Positions 1-5,966 of a stretch of 22,172 bases of DNA are shown here, in pieces. Position 1 is the stretch's first letter. Every line of letters starts with the position of its first letter. The stretch comes from a virus. A model generated the notes under the pieces. It ran no database searches. It saw nothing but the letters and a program-made list of their open reading frames with translations, and was not told the origin of the DNA. The stretch is from positions 1 through 22,172 of IMG/VR virus record IMGVR_UViG_3300009285_001137; one strand, 5' to 3'. The position numbers and the translations under genes were made by a program.

Positions 1-54
1 CGTGGCCAACGCCGCGCCCTGGTCGCCCGTGGCCAACGCCGCGCCCCGGTCCTT
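1..54 (-). repeat. 27-bp coding tandem repeat (9-residue unit)
   Basis: Two adjacent 27-bp units (1-27 and 28-54) share their first 18 bases exactly and differ by few bases afterwards. They encode the GDQGAALAT-type unit of the edge gene. The array continues leftward out of the window, so copy number cannot be read. Confidence 0.7.
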
Positions 55-405
55 CGAGGACTTATCCTCGGCGTTCTTCCAGTCCACCCGGTCAAAGACA
101 AACTTCACGGCTGCCGATGCCATCGCAGATAGCGACAACTCTGCGACAACTCTTATGGATTTCGACACGCGCTTAATGTCTCCTTGCGTCTCAGTGGAGA
201 CGCCTTCCGCCTCTACCTCGGCGAATCTGGATTGCGACGGCGGGTAATAGGAGAACACGTCCAGCGGATGCTCGCAGAAGTGCAAGCCGGACTTGCAGAG
301 CGCGATCTCCCCGGAGTGCGTGTGCGTCGCCCCGACGGAATACTGGACGGTATTACCTTCGGCTGTACACTTTAGGTCCTTGTCGAATCCCTTAAATCCC
401 TTCAT
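1..405 (-). CDS. Phage protein with N-terminal DUF7666-like domain and 9-residue repeats (partial, runs off left edge)
   Basis: The first 135 codons are present and the C-terminus lies beyond the window. It begins MKGFKGFDKDLKC, followed by a stretch with LCKSGLHFCEHPLDVFSYY and SRFAEVEAEG. I recognise this as a phage/prophage family usually annotated as hypothetical (DUF7666, number from memory). After about residue 115 the protein enters a GDQGAALAT-type repeat, of which about two units are visible before the edge. Such repeats commonly follow this domain and may form a repetitive solenoid. The ATG at 405 is preceded by GGGGAG at a good distance. It is the last visible gene of the early-type block, downstream of recT and separated from it by two hairpins. 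Function unknown. The family call is fairly secure; the fold of the repeat is inference. Confidence 0.7.
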   Translation of the reverse strand, partial: MKGFKGFDKDLKCTAEGNTVQYSVGATHTHSGEIALCKSGLHFCEHPLDVFSYYPPSQSRFAEVEAEGVSTETQGDIKRVSKSIRVVAELSLSAMASAAVKFVFDRVDWKNAEDKSSKDRGAALATGDQGAALAT

Positions 406-435
406 AATCTCCCCTTTCCTGCAATTGTCTGGGTA

Positions 436-470
436 GTCGGTAGTCCCGACCTATCGCCGCCCAGGCGGCG
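436..470 (-). other. Two adjacent intergenic hairpins between recT and the next gene
   Basis: Positions 455-470 form a 7-bp perfect stem (CGCCGCC/GGCGGCG) with a 2-nt gap. Positions 436-450 form a 5-bp stem GTCGG/CCGAC around a 5-nt loop. Both sit in the 78-nt gap after the recT stop. Neither is followed by a T-tract on the minus strand, so a canonical intrinsic terminator is not supported. They could protect the recT mRNA 3' end or modulate read-through into the downstream gene. Confidence 0.4.
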
Positions 471-483
471 CATATCTACTATC

Positions 484-1638
484 TCAGGCTTTCCGCATCT
501 CCACCAGGTCCCCATCGTCGGCGACGAAGACGACCGGGGTCTTGCTGTCGCACCACGCCCGGGCGGCCTTGCCCATATCCGCGTTGGGCGTCTCGTAGCG
601 CATCCCGTCGATGTAGATGCAGTAGAAAACCTTCTTCCCCTTTTCCGTCGTCGTGACCTTCTCGATGATGAAGGAGGTCTCCTGCGCGGCCCCGTCATTG
701 GCCCCTGCTTGGGACTGCGCAGCAGCTTCGGCAGGCGTCTCCGGGTCCTTCGCGGGCTCGGGGGCGGGCAGCGCTTTGGCCTCGCTCGCTCGCTTCGGCA
801 TCTCCGGGTCCACGGTGGGCTCGGCCGTCGTGTCTATGTACTTGGGGTTCCCTTCCTGGTCGAATACGGCCTGATCCTTGACCACGGCGTCCTGCATCTC
901 CGTCGAGAGCGGTCCCCACTTCGACAGCTCGTTCTTGACGACGGTCTTGGCGCACATCCCGTAGGTGCCACTCTTGTACGTGACCAGGCCCTTGAAGGAC
1001 TTGAGGTCGACGCGCCGGTCACGGCCGGTCCCGGTCTTCGGGATCAGTGGGTCGTCCGGCCATTGGCCGTTGCAGTAGCCGAAGCTCTTGGAGAACTTCC
1101 AGCCGTGAGCGATGCACTGAGCGGTCGACCAGTAGGCTTCATGGAGGAATCCGTTGGTCAGCTCGAAGTAGAAATAAAACCCCATGACCAGGTCGGACTT
1201 CTTGCGCGCCGCGTCGAGCCGGACGACGCCCTTGAACTCGTCGTACTCCACGAGCTGCCCCTCGAACACGGGGGCCAGGTGGATGCGGCGATACTTGCCC
1301 GTGCGGTGGGCGAGCTGCACGTAGCCCTTCCACTGCATCTGGAACTGCGCCTGGCCGCTGTACGGGACGAGCGCGGCCTGGCCGAGGCTCGGGTTGATGG
1401 GCAAGTCCAGGCTCGCCGCGACGGCCGCGGCCGCGAGGATGGACTGCGGGTCGCACTCCTGGAGCGCCTTGTTCGCCTGGTGCGCGCTGATGATCGAGGA
1501 AATAAACCCGGCCGACTTCTGTCCGAGTATCTCCCGGAAGCGCTTCTTCGCGGACTCGTCGCCGAGCATTTCCTTGAGCGACTTGTTCTTTGGGGCTAAC
1601 GCTTTCGTCTGCGGCTTCGTCTCCGTCGTGGTCTCCAT
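484..1638 (-). CDS. recT: RecT-family single-strand annealing recombinase with extra C-terminal domain
   Basis: RecT proteins bind single-stranded DNA and anneal complementary strands in phage recombination, usually with an exonuclease partner; none is visible here. The 384-residue product has the family core at about residues 25-250: SAHQANKALQECDPQSILAA, then LDLPINPSLGQAALVPY, FQMQWKGYVQLAHRTGKYR and MCAKTVVKNELSKWGPLS. Residues about 270-320 are a Pro/Ala/Glu-rich linker. Residues about 321-384 are an additional small domain not part of the standard RecT core. The ATG at 1638 is chosen because AAGGAG lies just upstream. An ATG at 1659 overlaps the previous stop as ATGA and would add seven residues (MKEKERD). 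It is probably co-transcribed with the small genes to its right. Family call secure; role of the tail unknown. Confidence 0.93.
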   Translation of the reverse strand: METTTETKPQTKALAPKNKSLKEMLGDESAKKRFREILGQKSAGFISSIISAHQANKALQECDPQSILAAAAVAASLDLPINPSLGQAALVPYSGQAQFQMQWKGYVQLAHRTGKYRRIHLAPVFEGQLVEYDEFKGVVRLDAARKKSDLVMGFYFYFELTNGFLHEAYWSTAQCIAHGWKFSKSFGYCNGQWPDDPLIPKTGTGRDRRVDLKSFKGLVTYKSGTYGMCAKTVVKNELSKWGPLSTEMQDAVVKDQAVFDQEGNPKYIDTTAEPTVDPEMPKRASEAKALPAPEPAKDPETPAEAAAQSQAGANDGAAQETSFIIEKVTTTEKGKKVFYCIYIDGMRYETPNADMGKAARAWCDSKTPVVFVADDGDLVEMRKA

Positions 1639-1655
1639 GTCTCTCTCCTTTTCCT

Positions 1656-1931
1656 TCATAGCGTCACTGGTCCGGCGGTCCTGGACCGGAGCGCACAATC
1701 GCACTCGCAGACCCGATAGTCCGCCCCGGTCCTCTTGTCCACGCCGCGATGGCTCGTCCCGTCGCACACGAGGCGCGTGTGGTCGGACTCGCCCAGGACC
1801 TTGTCGCTCTCGGGCCAGATGGGCTTAAGGTGGTCATCGCATAGGTCGGCAAGGGCCTTCTCGTCTACGGGCTTGCCGCAGCCGCGCACCGAGCAGGTCA
1901 CGAATCGGCCGCCGAGCATCTTGGTAGTCAT
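1656..1931 (-). CDS. Small Cys-rich, probably zinc-binding phage protein
   Basis: 91 residues with paired cysteines CSVRGCGKP near residue 13 and a CDDH motif near residue 31, resembling a short treble-clef or HNH-like zinc knuckle. Further cysteines follow near the C-terminus (VCECDC). The start ATG at 1931 overlaps the stop of the preceding gene (ATGA), and its own stop overlaps an ATG in front of recT, implying translational coupling. No HNH catalytic signature is complete, so nuclease activity is not claimed. I do not recognise a specific family. Confidence 0.6.
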   Translation of the reverse strand: MTTKMLGGRFVTCSVRGCGKPVDEKALADLCDDHLKPIWPESDKVLGESDHTRLVCDGTSHRGVDKRTGADYRVCECDCALRSRTAGPVTL

Positions 1932-2080
1932 AGCGGTCGCCCGTACTTGAGCGTCGCCTTCTCGACGGCATCCGCCACGCCCGCGGCGCGGATGAATCGG
2001 CGGCTTCCGTCCACTTCGACGAAGTATCCATGCACCCGGCCGTGGCGACGAGCCCGCTCCACCTTCCCGATTTCGACCAT
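1928..2080 (-). CDS. Hypothetical 50-residue basic phage protein
   Basis: Starts MVEIGKVERARRHG at 2080, just one base after the TGA of the upstream gene, and ends with ATGA overlap into the Cys-rich gene. It is rich in Arg/Lys with alternating hydrophobic residues (VHGYFVEVDGSRRFIRAAG), suggesting a small beta fold. Codon use and packing match its neighbours, which supports a real gene. Function unknown. Confidence 0.5.
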   Translation of the reverse strand: MVEIGKVERARRHGRVHGYFVEVDGSRRFIRAAGVADAVEKATLKYGRPL

Positions 2081-2081
2081 G

Positions 2082-2276
2082 TCAGCCCCCCACGATCTGG
2101 AACCCGCGCTCGGCCCATACCGCAAGATGCCCGAGCAGATATCCGAGCGAGACCAGCACTACAGCCCACCCGAGCAGGTCCCCCAGGAAAAGAGACCGGA
2201 CCCGGAACTCGACGCGCTCCCACCATAAGGCGTCGTCGGCTTCGATGGCGTAGCGCAGGAAGGCGAGGCGGCGCAT
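2082..2276 (-). CDS. Hypothetical 64-residue membrane protein
   Basis: Begins MRRLAFLRYAIEADDALWW. The likely start is the ATG at 2276, immediately after the TAA of the upstream gene, which fits coupling; a longer frame reaches 2348 but overlaps that gene. One clear hydrophobic segment of about 20 residues (LLGWAVVLVSLGYLLGHLAV) near residues 35-54 indicates a single membrane span. Function unknown. Confidence 0.5.
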   Translation of the reverse strand: MRRLAFLRYAIEADDALWWERVEFRVRSLFLGDLLGWAVVLVSLGYLLGHLAVWAERGFQIVGG

Positions 2277-2278
2277 GG

Positions 2279-2527
2279 TTAGCGCCCCCCGGCCTTGGAT
2301 ATGACGGCACGGAGTCGCGCCCTGGTACTGGCAAAGGAGTGTGCGCATAAACTGGCATGGTCATCTAGTAGGTAGAGGACTATCCTGCATTCGTCCAGCA
2401 GCTCCTGAGCGACGGCATGAAGTGGGCACCGCTGGAGATCCAATTTTCCCGGGATGAATCTGCAGGCGCAATCCGGAGTCCCGTCAGTTATCTCCCGCAA
2501 TGTCAGTCGGTCAGTGTCGTTGAGCAT
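2279..2527 (-). CDS. Hypothetical 82-residue phage protein
   Basis: Starts MLNDTDRLTLREITDG with GGGGGA a short distance upstream of the ATG. It contains CACRF and CPLHAVAQELLDECR, so Cys/His residues could bind a metal. The C-terminal half looks helical. It lies in the early-type operon between the HTPGPW gene and a membrane protein gene. I do not recognise a characterised family. Confidence 0.55.
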   Translation of the reverse strand: MLNDTDRLTLREITDGTPDCACRFIPGKLDLQRCPLHAVAQELLDECRIVLYLLDDHASLCAHSFASTRARLRAVISKAGGR

Positions 2528-2612
2528 CCGGTCCCCCGTGATTTTATTTTTGACATCGTCTCTCCATCAGTTCACCCATGCGCTCATGAGCATGAGGAGG
2601 AGACTTTGTGGC

Positions 2613-2876
2613 CTACTCCGCATCCGCCCGGGCGATTGCGGCGCGCAGTGCCAGGATTTTCTCCGCGAAGCCGACGGGACCCTGCACGAGCCCGAAACCA
2701 TACACGAGGTCCCGCGCAGCCGATAGCAATTCCGGCGCAGCGGCAATGAGGCGGGCGTCATTCGCGCACACATTTTCCGCGACGCTCATATCATCGGAAG
2801 CGGTCACTTCCACGACCCCCCCGTGATTTTCTCCAATGGTCCACGGCCCCGGCGTGTGCTTCGATTCGGTTTTCAT
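2613..2876 (-). CDS. HTPGPW-type small phage protein (hypothetical)
   Basis: 87 residues beginning MKTESKHTPGPWTI and containing ANDARLIAAAPELLSAARDL. This combination, HTPGPW near the start and a NARLIAAAPELL-like helix, is a very common but functionally uncharacterised phage/prophage protein. The ATG at 2876 is preceded by GGAGGAG with a four-A spacer. That ribosome binding site lies inside the right arm of the repeat-containing leader described separately, so expression may be controlled by RNA folding. It is the first annotated gene after the strong promoter at 3024-3052. Confidence 0.8.
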   Translation of the reverse strand: MKTESKHTPGPWTIGENHGGVVEVTASDDMSVAENVCANDARLIAAAPELLSAARDLVYGFGLVQGPVGFAEKILALRAAIARADAE

Positions 2877-3013
2877 TTTTCTCCTCCATCGCATTTTGTC
2901 CTACAAAAAAGAGCGCCGGACCCCGGAGCCGACGTGCGATGGAGGGGGCGGATACCCTTCTCCCGTCGGTGGTTCCCCGAGGCCCGGCATAAAAAATCCG
3001 CTCCCATCTCCAT
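2873..3013 (-). CDS. Possible 46-codon leader ORF upstream of the HTPGPW gene
   Basis: ATG at 3013-3011 (a second in-frame ATG at 3007) opens a 46-codon frame. It runs through the whole leader and ends in a TGA overlapping the ATG of the next gene (ATGA). GGAG lies just before it, although the predicted transcript start is so close that initiation may be nearly leaderless. The peptide (MEMGADFLCRASG..., basic) matches nothing I know. The exact stop-start coupling is suggestive, but an open frame of this size is not rare in GC-rich DNA. Confidence 0.3.
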   Translation of the reverse strand: MEMGADFLCRASGNHRREKGIRPLHRTSAPGSGALFCRTKCDGGEK

Positions 3014-3017
3014 CGCA
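2883..3017 (-). promoter_or_regulatory. Structured leader with three copies of a 10-nt word that can form alternative hairpins
   Basis: On the minus strand TGCGATGGAG occurs at 3017-3008 and 2893-2884, and its exact complement CTCCATCGCA at 2944-2935. The middle copy can pair with the first (10 bp) or with the last (11 bp when the flanking base is included), but not both. The last copy includes the GGAG ribosome binding site of the gene starting at 2876. The first copy begins at about the transcription start predicted from the promoter. This is the layout of a translational switch or attenuator. No ligand class is recognisable. Confidence 0.5.
2905..2929 (-). terminator. Terminator-like hairpin with T-tract inside the leader
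   Basis: Minus-strand 2929-2913 can fold as GC, one mismatch, then CCGG/CCGG around a 3-nt loop. It is followed by TCTTTTTT at 2912-2905. It lies between the promoter and the first gene, so it could act as an attenuator. The stem is short and has a mismatch, so strength is uncertain. Confidence 0.4.
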
Positions 3018-3023
3018 TCTCCA

Positions 3024-3052
3024 AGGATAGCACGATACTGGTCATTTGTCAA
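3024..3052 (-). promoter_or_regulatory. Sigma70-type promoter, TTGACA-17-TATCCT
   Basis: On the minus strand a perfect -35 TTGACA (3052-3047) is separated by exactly 17 bp from a -10 TATCCT (3029-3024, four of six consensus bases). The surroundings are AT-richer than the window. The predicted transcript start is near 3016-3018. It lies downstream of the ribbon-helix-helix gene and would drive the HTPGPW gene, the small genes and recT. Confidence 0.75.
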
Positions 3053-3070
3053 GCCAAAAAATCTAGTAGG

Positions 3071-3271
3071 CTATTTTTCTTGGTTGAACTTACGGATGAT
3101 CTCCTCCACCATCGCGCTCCGACTCCGGTGCTCGGACGCCGCCAGCGCATCCAAGCGGGACAGCATATCCGGGTCCATGGTGATGGTCACGCGATCCTTC
3201 CGTCCGTATCTCCCCTCCGGGTGCTTCGCCGGATGCTCGTGCATTTCGCGCGACTCCCACATTTTATCCAT
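3071..3271 (-). CDS. Ribbon-helix-helix (CopG/Arc-type) DNA-binding protein
   Basis: 66 residues. The C-terminal half has the ribbon-helix-helix pattern: a strand DRVTITMDPDMLSRLDALA followed by SEHRSRSAMVEEIIRKF. The MDPDML strand-turn, the small/basic turn and the second helix SAMVEEIIRKF are typical of CopG-like repressors, which act as dimers inserting a beta strand in the DNA major groove. The ATG at 3271 has GAGGGAGGG upstream; a longer frame to 3439 lacks such support. It sits directly upstream of the promoter at 3024-3052, so it is the natural candidate regulator of that promoter (inference). An antitoxin role is possible, but no toxin partner is recognised next to it. Confidence 0.8.
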   Translation of the reverse strand: MDKMWESREMHEHPAKHPEGRYGRKDRVTITMDPDMLSRLDALAASEHRSRSAMVEEIIRKFNQEK

Positions 3272-3345
3272 TAGCCCTCCCTCGATTTTCAGATTCCCGC
3301 CAAGTGGTCCGAGCTCGCGCCCGGACCCTATGGCCGGAATCCGGA

Positions 3346-3711
3346 TTATCGTACCAGAGAGTAAGGACTGTTCCCCCGCTCCGTCCGGGTTTCCGCATAT
3401 TCCGATTCGGGGATGATGCCGGCACAACCGCAGATGCAATCCCCCTCCCGGTAGGCATTCCGGGCTTTCACGGCTGTGAGCGCATCCACGGGCCCGCAGA
3501 TGGTCCCGCCACCGTGGAACGCGGTTTTGAGCACGTAAAATTTCCCAGATCCAAGCTTCTGCGCCTCTTTTTGTTCATCATCTTCCTTTTCCATTTCCGC
3601 GTTGTTCTGCTCCACTTTCGCGCATTCCGAGCAGAGTCCCACTTCCCCCCATGTCTCCAAATCCTTCGTGTCGAACTCTTGATCGCATCCGAAACAGGTG
3701 CCTTTTTCCAT
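3346..3711 (-). CDS. Small zinc-ribbon-like phage protein
   Basis: 121 residues starting MEKGTCFGCDQEFD at 3711, with GGAG upstream. An N-terminal CxxC (CFGC) and a second CxxC (LCSEC, about residues 27-31) form a classic four-cysteine zinc ribbon. A highly charged coiled segment follows (NNAEMEKEDDEQKEAQK). The C-terminal part contains CICGCAG, an extra Cys cluster. Function unknown; such proteins are frequent in phage early regions. Confidence in the gene is good, in metal binding moderate. Confidence 0.65.
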   Translation of the reverse strand: MEKGTCFGCDQEFDTKDLETWGEVGLCSECAKVEQNNAEMEKEDDEQKEAQKLGSGKFYVLKTAFHGGGTICGPVDALTAVKARNAYREGDCICGCAGIIPESEYAETRTERGNSPYSLVR

Positions 3712-3845
3712 TTTTTATCTCCAATCCGATCCATTCGGCGCTATCCGCGCCCATATCTCCATTGCCCGAAAGACCTAGACGGGGCTCCCCCCTATATATA
3801 GGTCGCCCCCCGGAGGAGATGGCCGGGAGGCGGGTGCGACGCGAT

Positions 3846-3971
3846 CTACTGACCGAGGGGAGATAGGATGGAGCAGAGCAGTCCGTAGACCAGCAACAAC
3901 TCGACCGCGACCCAGGCCGCGAGGTGGGCACTCGGGCGCAGGGACTTGCTGAGCCATCGGGCGCGGGACAT
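3846..3971 (-). CDS. Very small single-span membrane protein (41 residues)
   Basis: The short frame begins MSRARWLSKSLRPSAHL and ends with a TAG at 3846. Residues about 18-36 (LAAWVAVELLLVYGLLCSIL) form one hydrophobic span after a basic N-terminus, so the tail probably faces outward. The ATG at 3971 lies one base after the TAG of the upstream gene, consistent with translational coupling, although no strong ribosome binding site is visible. Position next to another membrane-associated small protein suggests a lysis-accessory role (holin or antiholin class), which is inference only. Confidence 0.5.
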   Translation of the reverse strand: MSRARWLSKSLRPSAHLAAWVAVELLLVYGLLCSILSPLGQ

Positions 3972-3972
3972 G

Positions 3973-4242
3973 CTAGGGCTGGGGGAGCTCGCCCGGGACC
4001 GGGGCGGGGTTGACTGGTTTGGTCAACCTCTGATCCCCCGCGATCTTGTCGATGCGCGCATCGATGCGCTTTTCGATCCGGTCCACCGCCATTTTGAGCA
4101 TTTCGGCTGGGACGAACCGGAGCAGAATCCGCAGGATGGTGTCCACGCGGGCCAGGGCCACGGCCAGCGCGGCGATGATGGAATGGCTGGCGAGGAAATG
4201 GTCCTTGACGAAATCCATAACAACGGCGGTCAGTTGGTCCAT
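3973..4242 (-). CDS. Small membrane-associated phage protein, possible holin-class
   Basis: 89 residues starting MDQLTAVVMDFVKDHFLASH, with GGAGG upstream of the ATG at 4242. A hydrophobic helix (SIIAALAVALARVDTILRIL) spans about residues 20-40. An amphipathic charged helix MAVDRIEKRIDARIDKIAG and a Pro-rich tail follow. One potential membrane span plus a charged coiled tail fits small lysis or membrane-anchored proteins, but there is no decisive signature. It follows DUF1353 closely and precedes the 41-residue membrane protein. Confidence 0.6.
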   Translation of the reverse strand: MDQLTAVVMDFVKDHFLASHSIIAALAVALARVDTILRILLRFVPAEMLKMAVDRIEKRIDARIDKIAGDQRLTKPVNPAPVPGELPQP

Positions 4243-4251
4243 GTGCGCCTC

Positions 4252-4626
4252 CTATTTTCTCCGTCGCCCGGATAGCGGATTGAGTTCCTCGATGCAATTC
4301 CAAATGGGACGAAAGATGCCCGTCGCGACGAACCAGGACCGCGCCCGGAACCAGCGGCCCTCTTTGAGCAGGATGTCGTGCAGGACCCACGACGCCATCC
4401 AGTTTGTGCATTTCGCCCCGTCGTCGAATGTCCCGCTCGAGCAGAGGATGTCATGGACCCACCACGCCTCCGAGACGATGTCCTCGGCGGGACCGCTCGC
4501 GCCGTCGGAGATGTAGCCCTCCGGGACGGTTGCGCGTCGGCGGTAGCGCGGGGAGACGTATGAAATCTCGCGCAAGAGTTTGTAGCCCTTGCCGTTGGGG
4601 AGGATGTCGAAATTGAGATTCACCAT
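4252..4626 (-). CDS. DUF1353 family phage protein
   Basis: 124 residues starting MVNLNFDILPNGKGYKLL. It carries the family signature: VPEGYISDGASGPAED, then WWVHDILCSSGTFDDG and WVLHDILLKEG. The aspartates and histidines in SDGAS and VHD are the conserved positions and could form an active or metal site. DUF1353 is widespread in tailed phages near lysis genes, but its biochemical role is not established. The ATG overlaps the preceding stop in a TAATG, so translation is coupled to the secreted-protein gene to its right. A longer upstream frame (to 4890) is a shadow of that gene. Confidence 0.85.
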   Translation of the reverse strand: MVNLNFDILPNGKGYKLLREISYVSPRYRRRATVPEGYISDGASGPAEDIVSEAWWVHDILCSSGTFDDGAKCTNWMASWVLHDILLKEGRWFRARSWFVATGIFRPIWNCIEELNPLSGRRRK

Positions 4627-5111
4627 TACAGCACCCTCGCGGAGACGTTGACGCCAAGGAACAGCAGCTCGCTCATGCGCCATGAGGTCCCCCGCCCCCA
4701 GCTCTCGCGCGGGAACGCGGTGCCGGCCGAGCCCCAGACCTGCCAGCGGTGCGTCCAGGGGGCAGCGACCACGTTGGATTTTGCGAAGATGCGCCGCCCC
4801 GTCTCGACGAGCTCGACGGAGAACGCCGTCGCCGCCTGCGGCTTGCCCCATCCCTGCTCCGTGCTGATCCAGGAGACGCCGAGGCCCCACTTGAAATGCT
4901 GGGTGGACTCGGGCCAGTACATCGTCGGTAGGCCGAGGTAGAGTCGGCGCTCCCCCGCCGCCGTGGCCGCGAGTGCGCCCTCCAAGCTGGCCGAATTGGA
5001 GGAGACGAAGGCCGACATGGAGGACGATACGGAACCCTGCGCCTGCCCCACGTCCTGCGCGCGGGCGGGGAGAGCGAGGAGTGAAAGGACGACGGCGAGC
5101 ATTATCTTCAT
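4626..5111 (-). CDS. Secreted beta-rich hypothetical protein with Sec signal peptide
   Basis: 161 residues. The N-terminus MKIMLAVVLSLLALPARA is a classic short signal peptide with an ARA cleavage site before QDVGQ. The mature part starts Ser/Ala-rich. It then becomes aromatic with alternating residues (RRLYLGLPTMYWPES, FKWGLGVSWISTEQGWG, WTHRWQVWGSAG), ending VNVSARVL. This resembles beta-barrel or beta-sandwich envelope proteins. The ATG at 5111 has GGGAGGA upstream. It is coupled by TAATG to DUF1353. No family recognised. Destination would be periplasm or outer membrane, unusual for a phage cassette unless involved in lysis or surface change. Confidence 0.65.
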   Translation of the reverse strand: MKIMLAVVLSLLALPARAQDVGQAQGSVSSSMSAFVSSNSASLEGALAATAAGERRLYLGLPTMYWPESTQHFKWGLGVSWISTEQGWGKPQAATAFSVELVETGRRIFAKSNVVAAPWTHRWQVWGSAGTAFPRESWGRGTSWRMSELLFLGVNVSARVL

Positions 5112-5112
5112 C

Positions 5113-5664
5113 TTAATATCCTCCCACGATGGGCAACGTCTTCGCCCCGTTCTCGATCCAACAGACCTTGAGCATGAGTAAGGCGCCTTTGAGTTCCGCA
5201 TTCATCTTGCGGAGCGCATCCTTGGAACCCGTGACGCCCATCTGTGCTTTCGCACCAGCAGGCGGCACGTTGGCCGGGAATTTCGCCACACACATGCCGG
5301 GGGCGATGCAGCCGAGGAGTTGAGAGACGTAGCCCTTCTCCACGTCCCCCGCGAGGTTCGCCGCGTGGATCTGGACGTTCGAGCGGCCCAGGACGTCCTC
5401 ATGCTCAGGGGTGAGGGGATTGTCCCACTCCTCGTAACACTCTCCATGTTTGGGTGAGTCGGTGCGCCACTTGAAAAGATATTCCCCGGCGGGGATGCAG
5501 GACTTGCCGACTGCGTTCTCGCGCGAGGGGAGCTCCAGCGTGTAGCACTTGAAAGCGGGCGCGGCGGGGTCGCCGATGGTCAGGATGCCGAACGTCCCTT
5601 CGTCGCCCGACTCGTAGCGGGTAAGGGTCGCCTTGCGGACTCCGGATATCGCCTGGTCGTTCAT
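5113..5664 (-). CDS. DUF5675 family phage protein
   Basis: 183 residues beginning MNDQAISGVRKATLTRYESG. The family pattern is clear: CYTLELPSRENAVGKSCIPAG followed by a strand GEYLFKWR, HGECYEEWD, VQIHAANLAGDVEKGY and LLGCIAPG. DUF5675 occurs in many phages and integrated elements, often near lysis genes. The conserved Cys/His residues suggest an enzyme-like site, but activity is not established. The ATG at 5664 overlaps the stop of the holin-like gene (ATGA), so the frame upstream to 5721 is not needed. Confidence 0.85.
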   Translation of the reverse strand: MNDQAISGVRKATLTRYESGDEGTFGILTIGDPAAPAFKCYTLELPSRENAVGKSCIPAGEYLFKWRTDSPKHGECYEEWDNPLTPEHEDVLGRSNVQIHAANLAGDVEKGYVSQLLGCIAPGMCVAKFPANVPPAGAKAQMGVTGSKDALRKMNAELKGALLMLKVCWIENGAKTLPIVGGY

Positions 5665-5966
5665 TTCGCCTCCCAGAGCAGGGTCAGGAACGATACCGCG
5701 AGCGCGATGACCGCCGCCCACTTCTGCCAGGTGGAATCCGTCGAGGCACGGGCAGCCTTCACGGCGTCCGCACCGTGGGCGTTGAGGTCATCAAGGTGCT
5801 CATCGAAATCATCGCGGATGCCGTCGGCCTTCGCGCTCACGGAAATCAGATGTTCCTTGGTCGCTTCGGATTTGGCATCGAGACGCCCGAGGAACTCCTT
5901 GATATCCATGAGATGCCCCACGACGACGGGGTCCGATCCATGAGGTTGCGGCTCAGGTGTCGTCAT
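5661..5966 (-). CDS. C-terminally membrane-anchored holin-like/XhlA-like protein
   Basis: 101 residues. The long N-terminal part is a heptad-like, Asp/Lys-rich helix (MDIKEFLGRLDAKSEATKEH, DFDEHLDDLNAHGADAV). It ends in one membrane span, WAAVIALAVSFLTLLWEAK, at about residues 83-101. This arrangement, coiled coil then C-terminal span, is found in hemolysin XhlA-like and other accessory holin proteins encoded after tail fibres. GGAGG precedes the ATG at 5966. It is coupled to DUF5675 by ATGA. Lysis role is inferred from topology and location. Confidence 0.6.
   Translation of the reverse strand: MTTPEPQPHGSDPVVVGHLMDIKEFLGRLDAKSEATKEHLISVSAKADGIRDDFDEHLDDLNAHGADAVKAARASTDSTWQKWAAVIALAVSFLTLLWEAK

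Noticed and set aside
709-1599. Long plus-strand open frame opposite recT
   Set aside because: It is a GC-driven mirror of recT with low-complexity Arg/Leu/Gly content and no family pattern. The same applies to plus-strand frames at 5775-6743, 8533-9474, 11851-12792, 12883-13584 and 12953-13843.
2503-2556. 17-codon ORF with GGAG upstream, overlapping the 2279-2527 gene start
   Set aside because: Too short and without coupling to the next start; probably incidental.
3338-3374. Weak promoter (GGAACA-18-GATAAT) with AATCCGGATT palindrome before the ribbon-helix-helix gene
   Set aside because: The -35 match is only three of six, and 10-bp palindromes are frequent by chance. Autoregulation is plausible but not supported enough to list.
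3071-3711. Toxin-antitoxin pair involving the ribbon-helix-helix protein
   Set aside because: The neighbour is a zinc-ribbon-like protein with no toxin signature, so the protein is better described as a regulator.
3791-3802. 12-bp palindrome CCTATATATAGG upstream of the zinc-ribbon gene
   Set aside because: It looks like an operator or -10 element, but no -35 lies at a proper distance on either strand. About five perfect 12-bp palindromes are expected by chance in a window this size.
3578-4411. 277-codon minus frame across the small membrane genes
   Set aside because: It overlaps several better-supported genes, is Arg/Pro/Ser-rich and matches no family.
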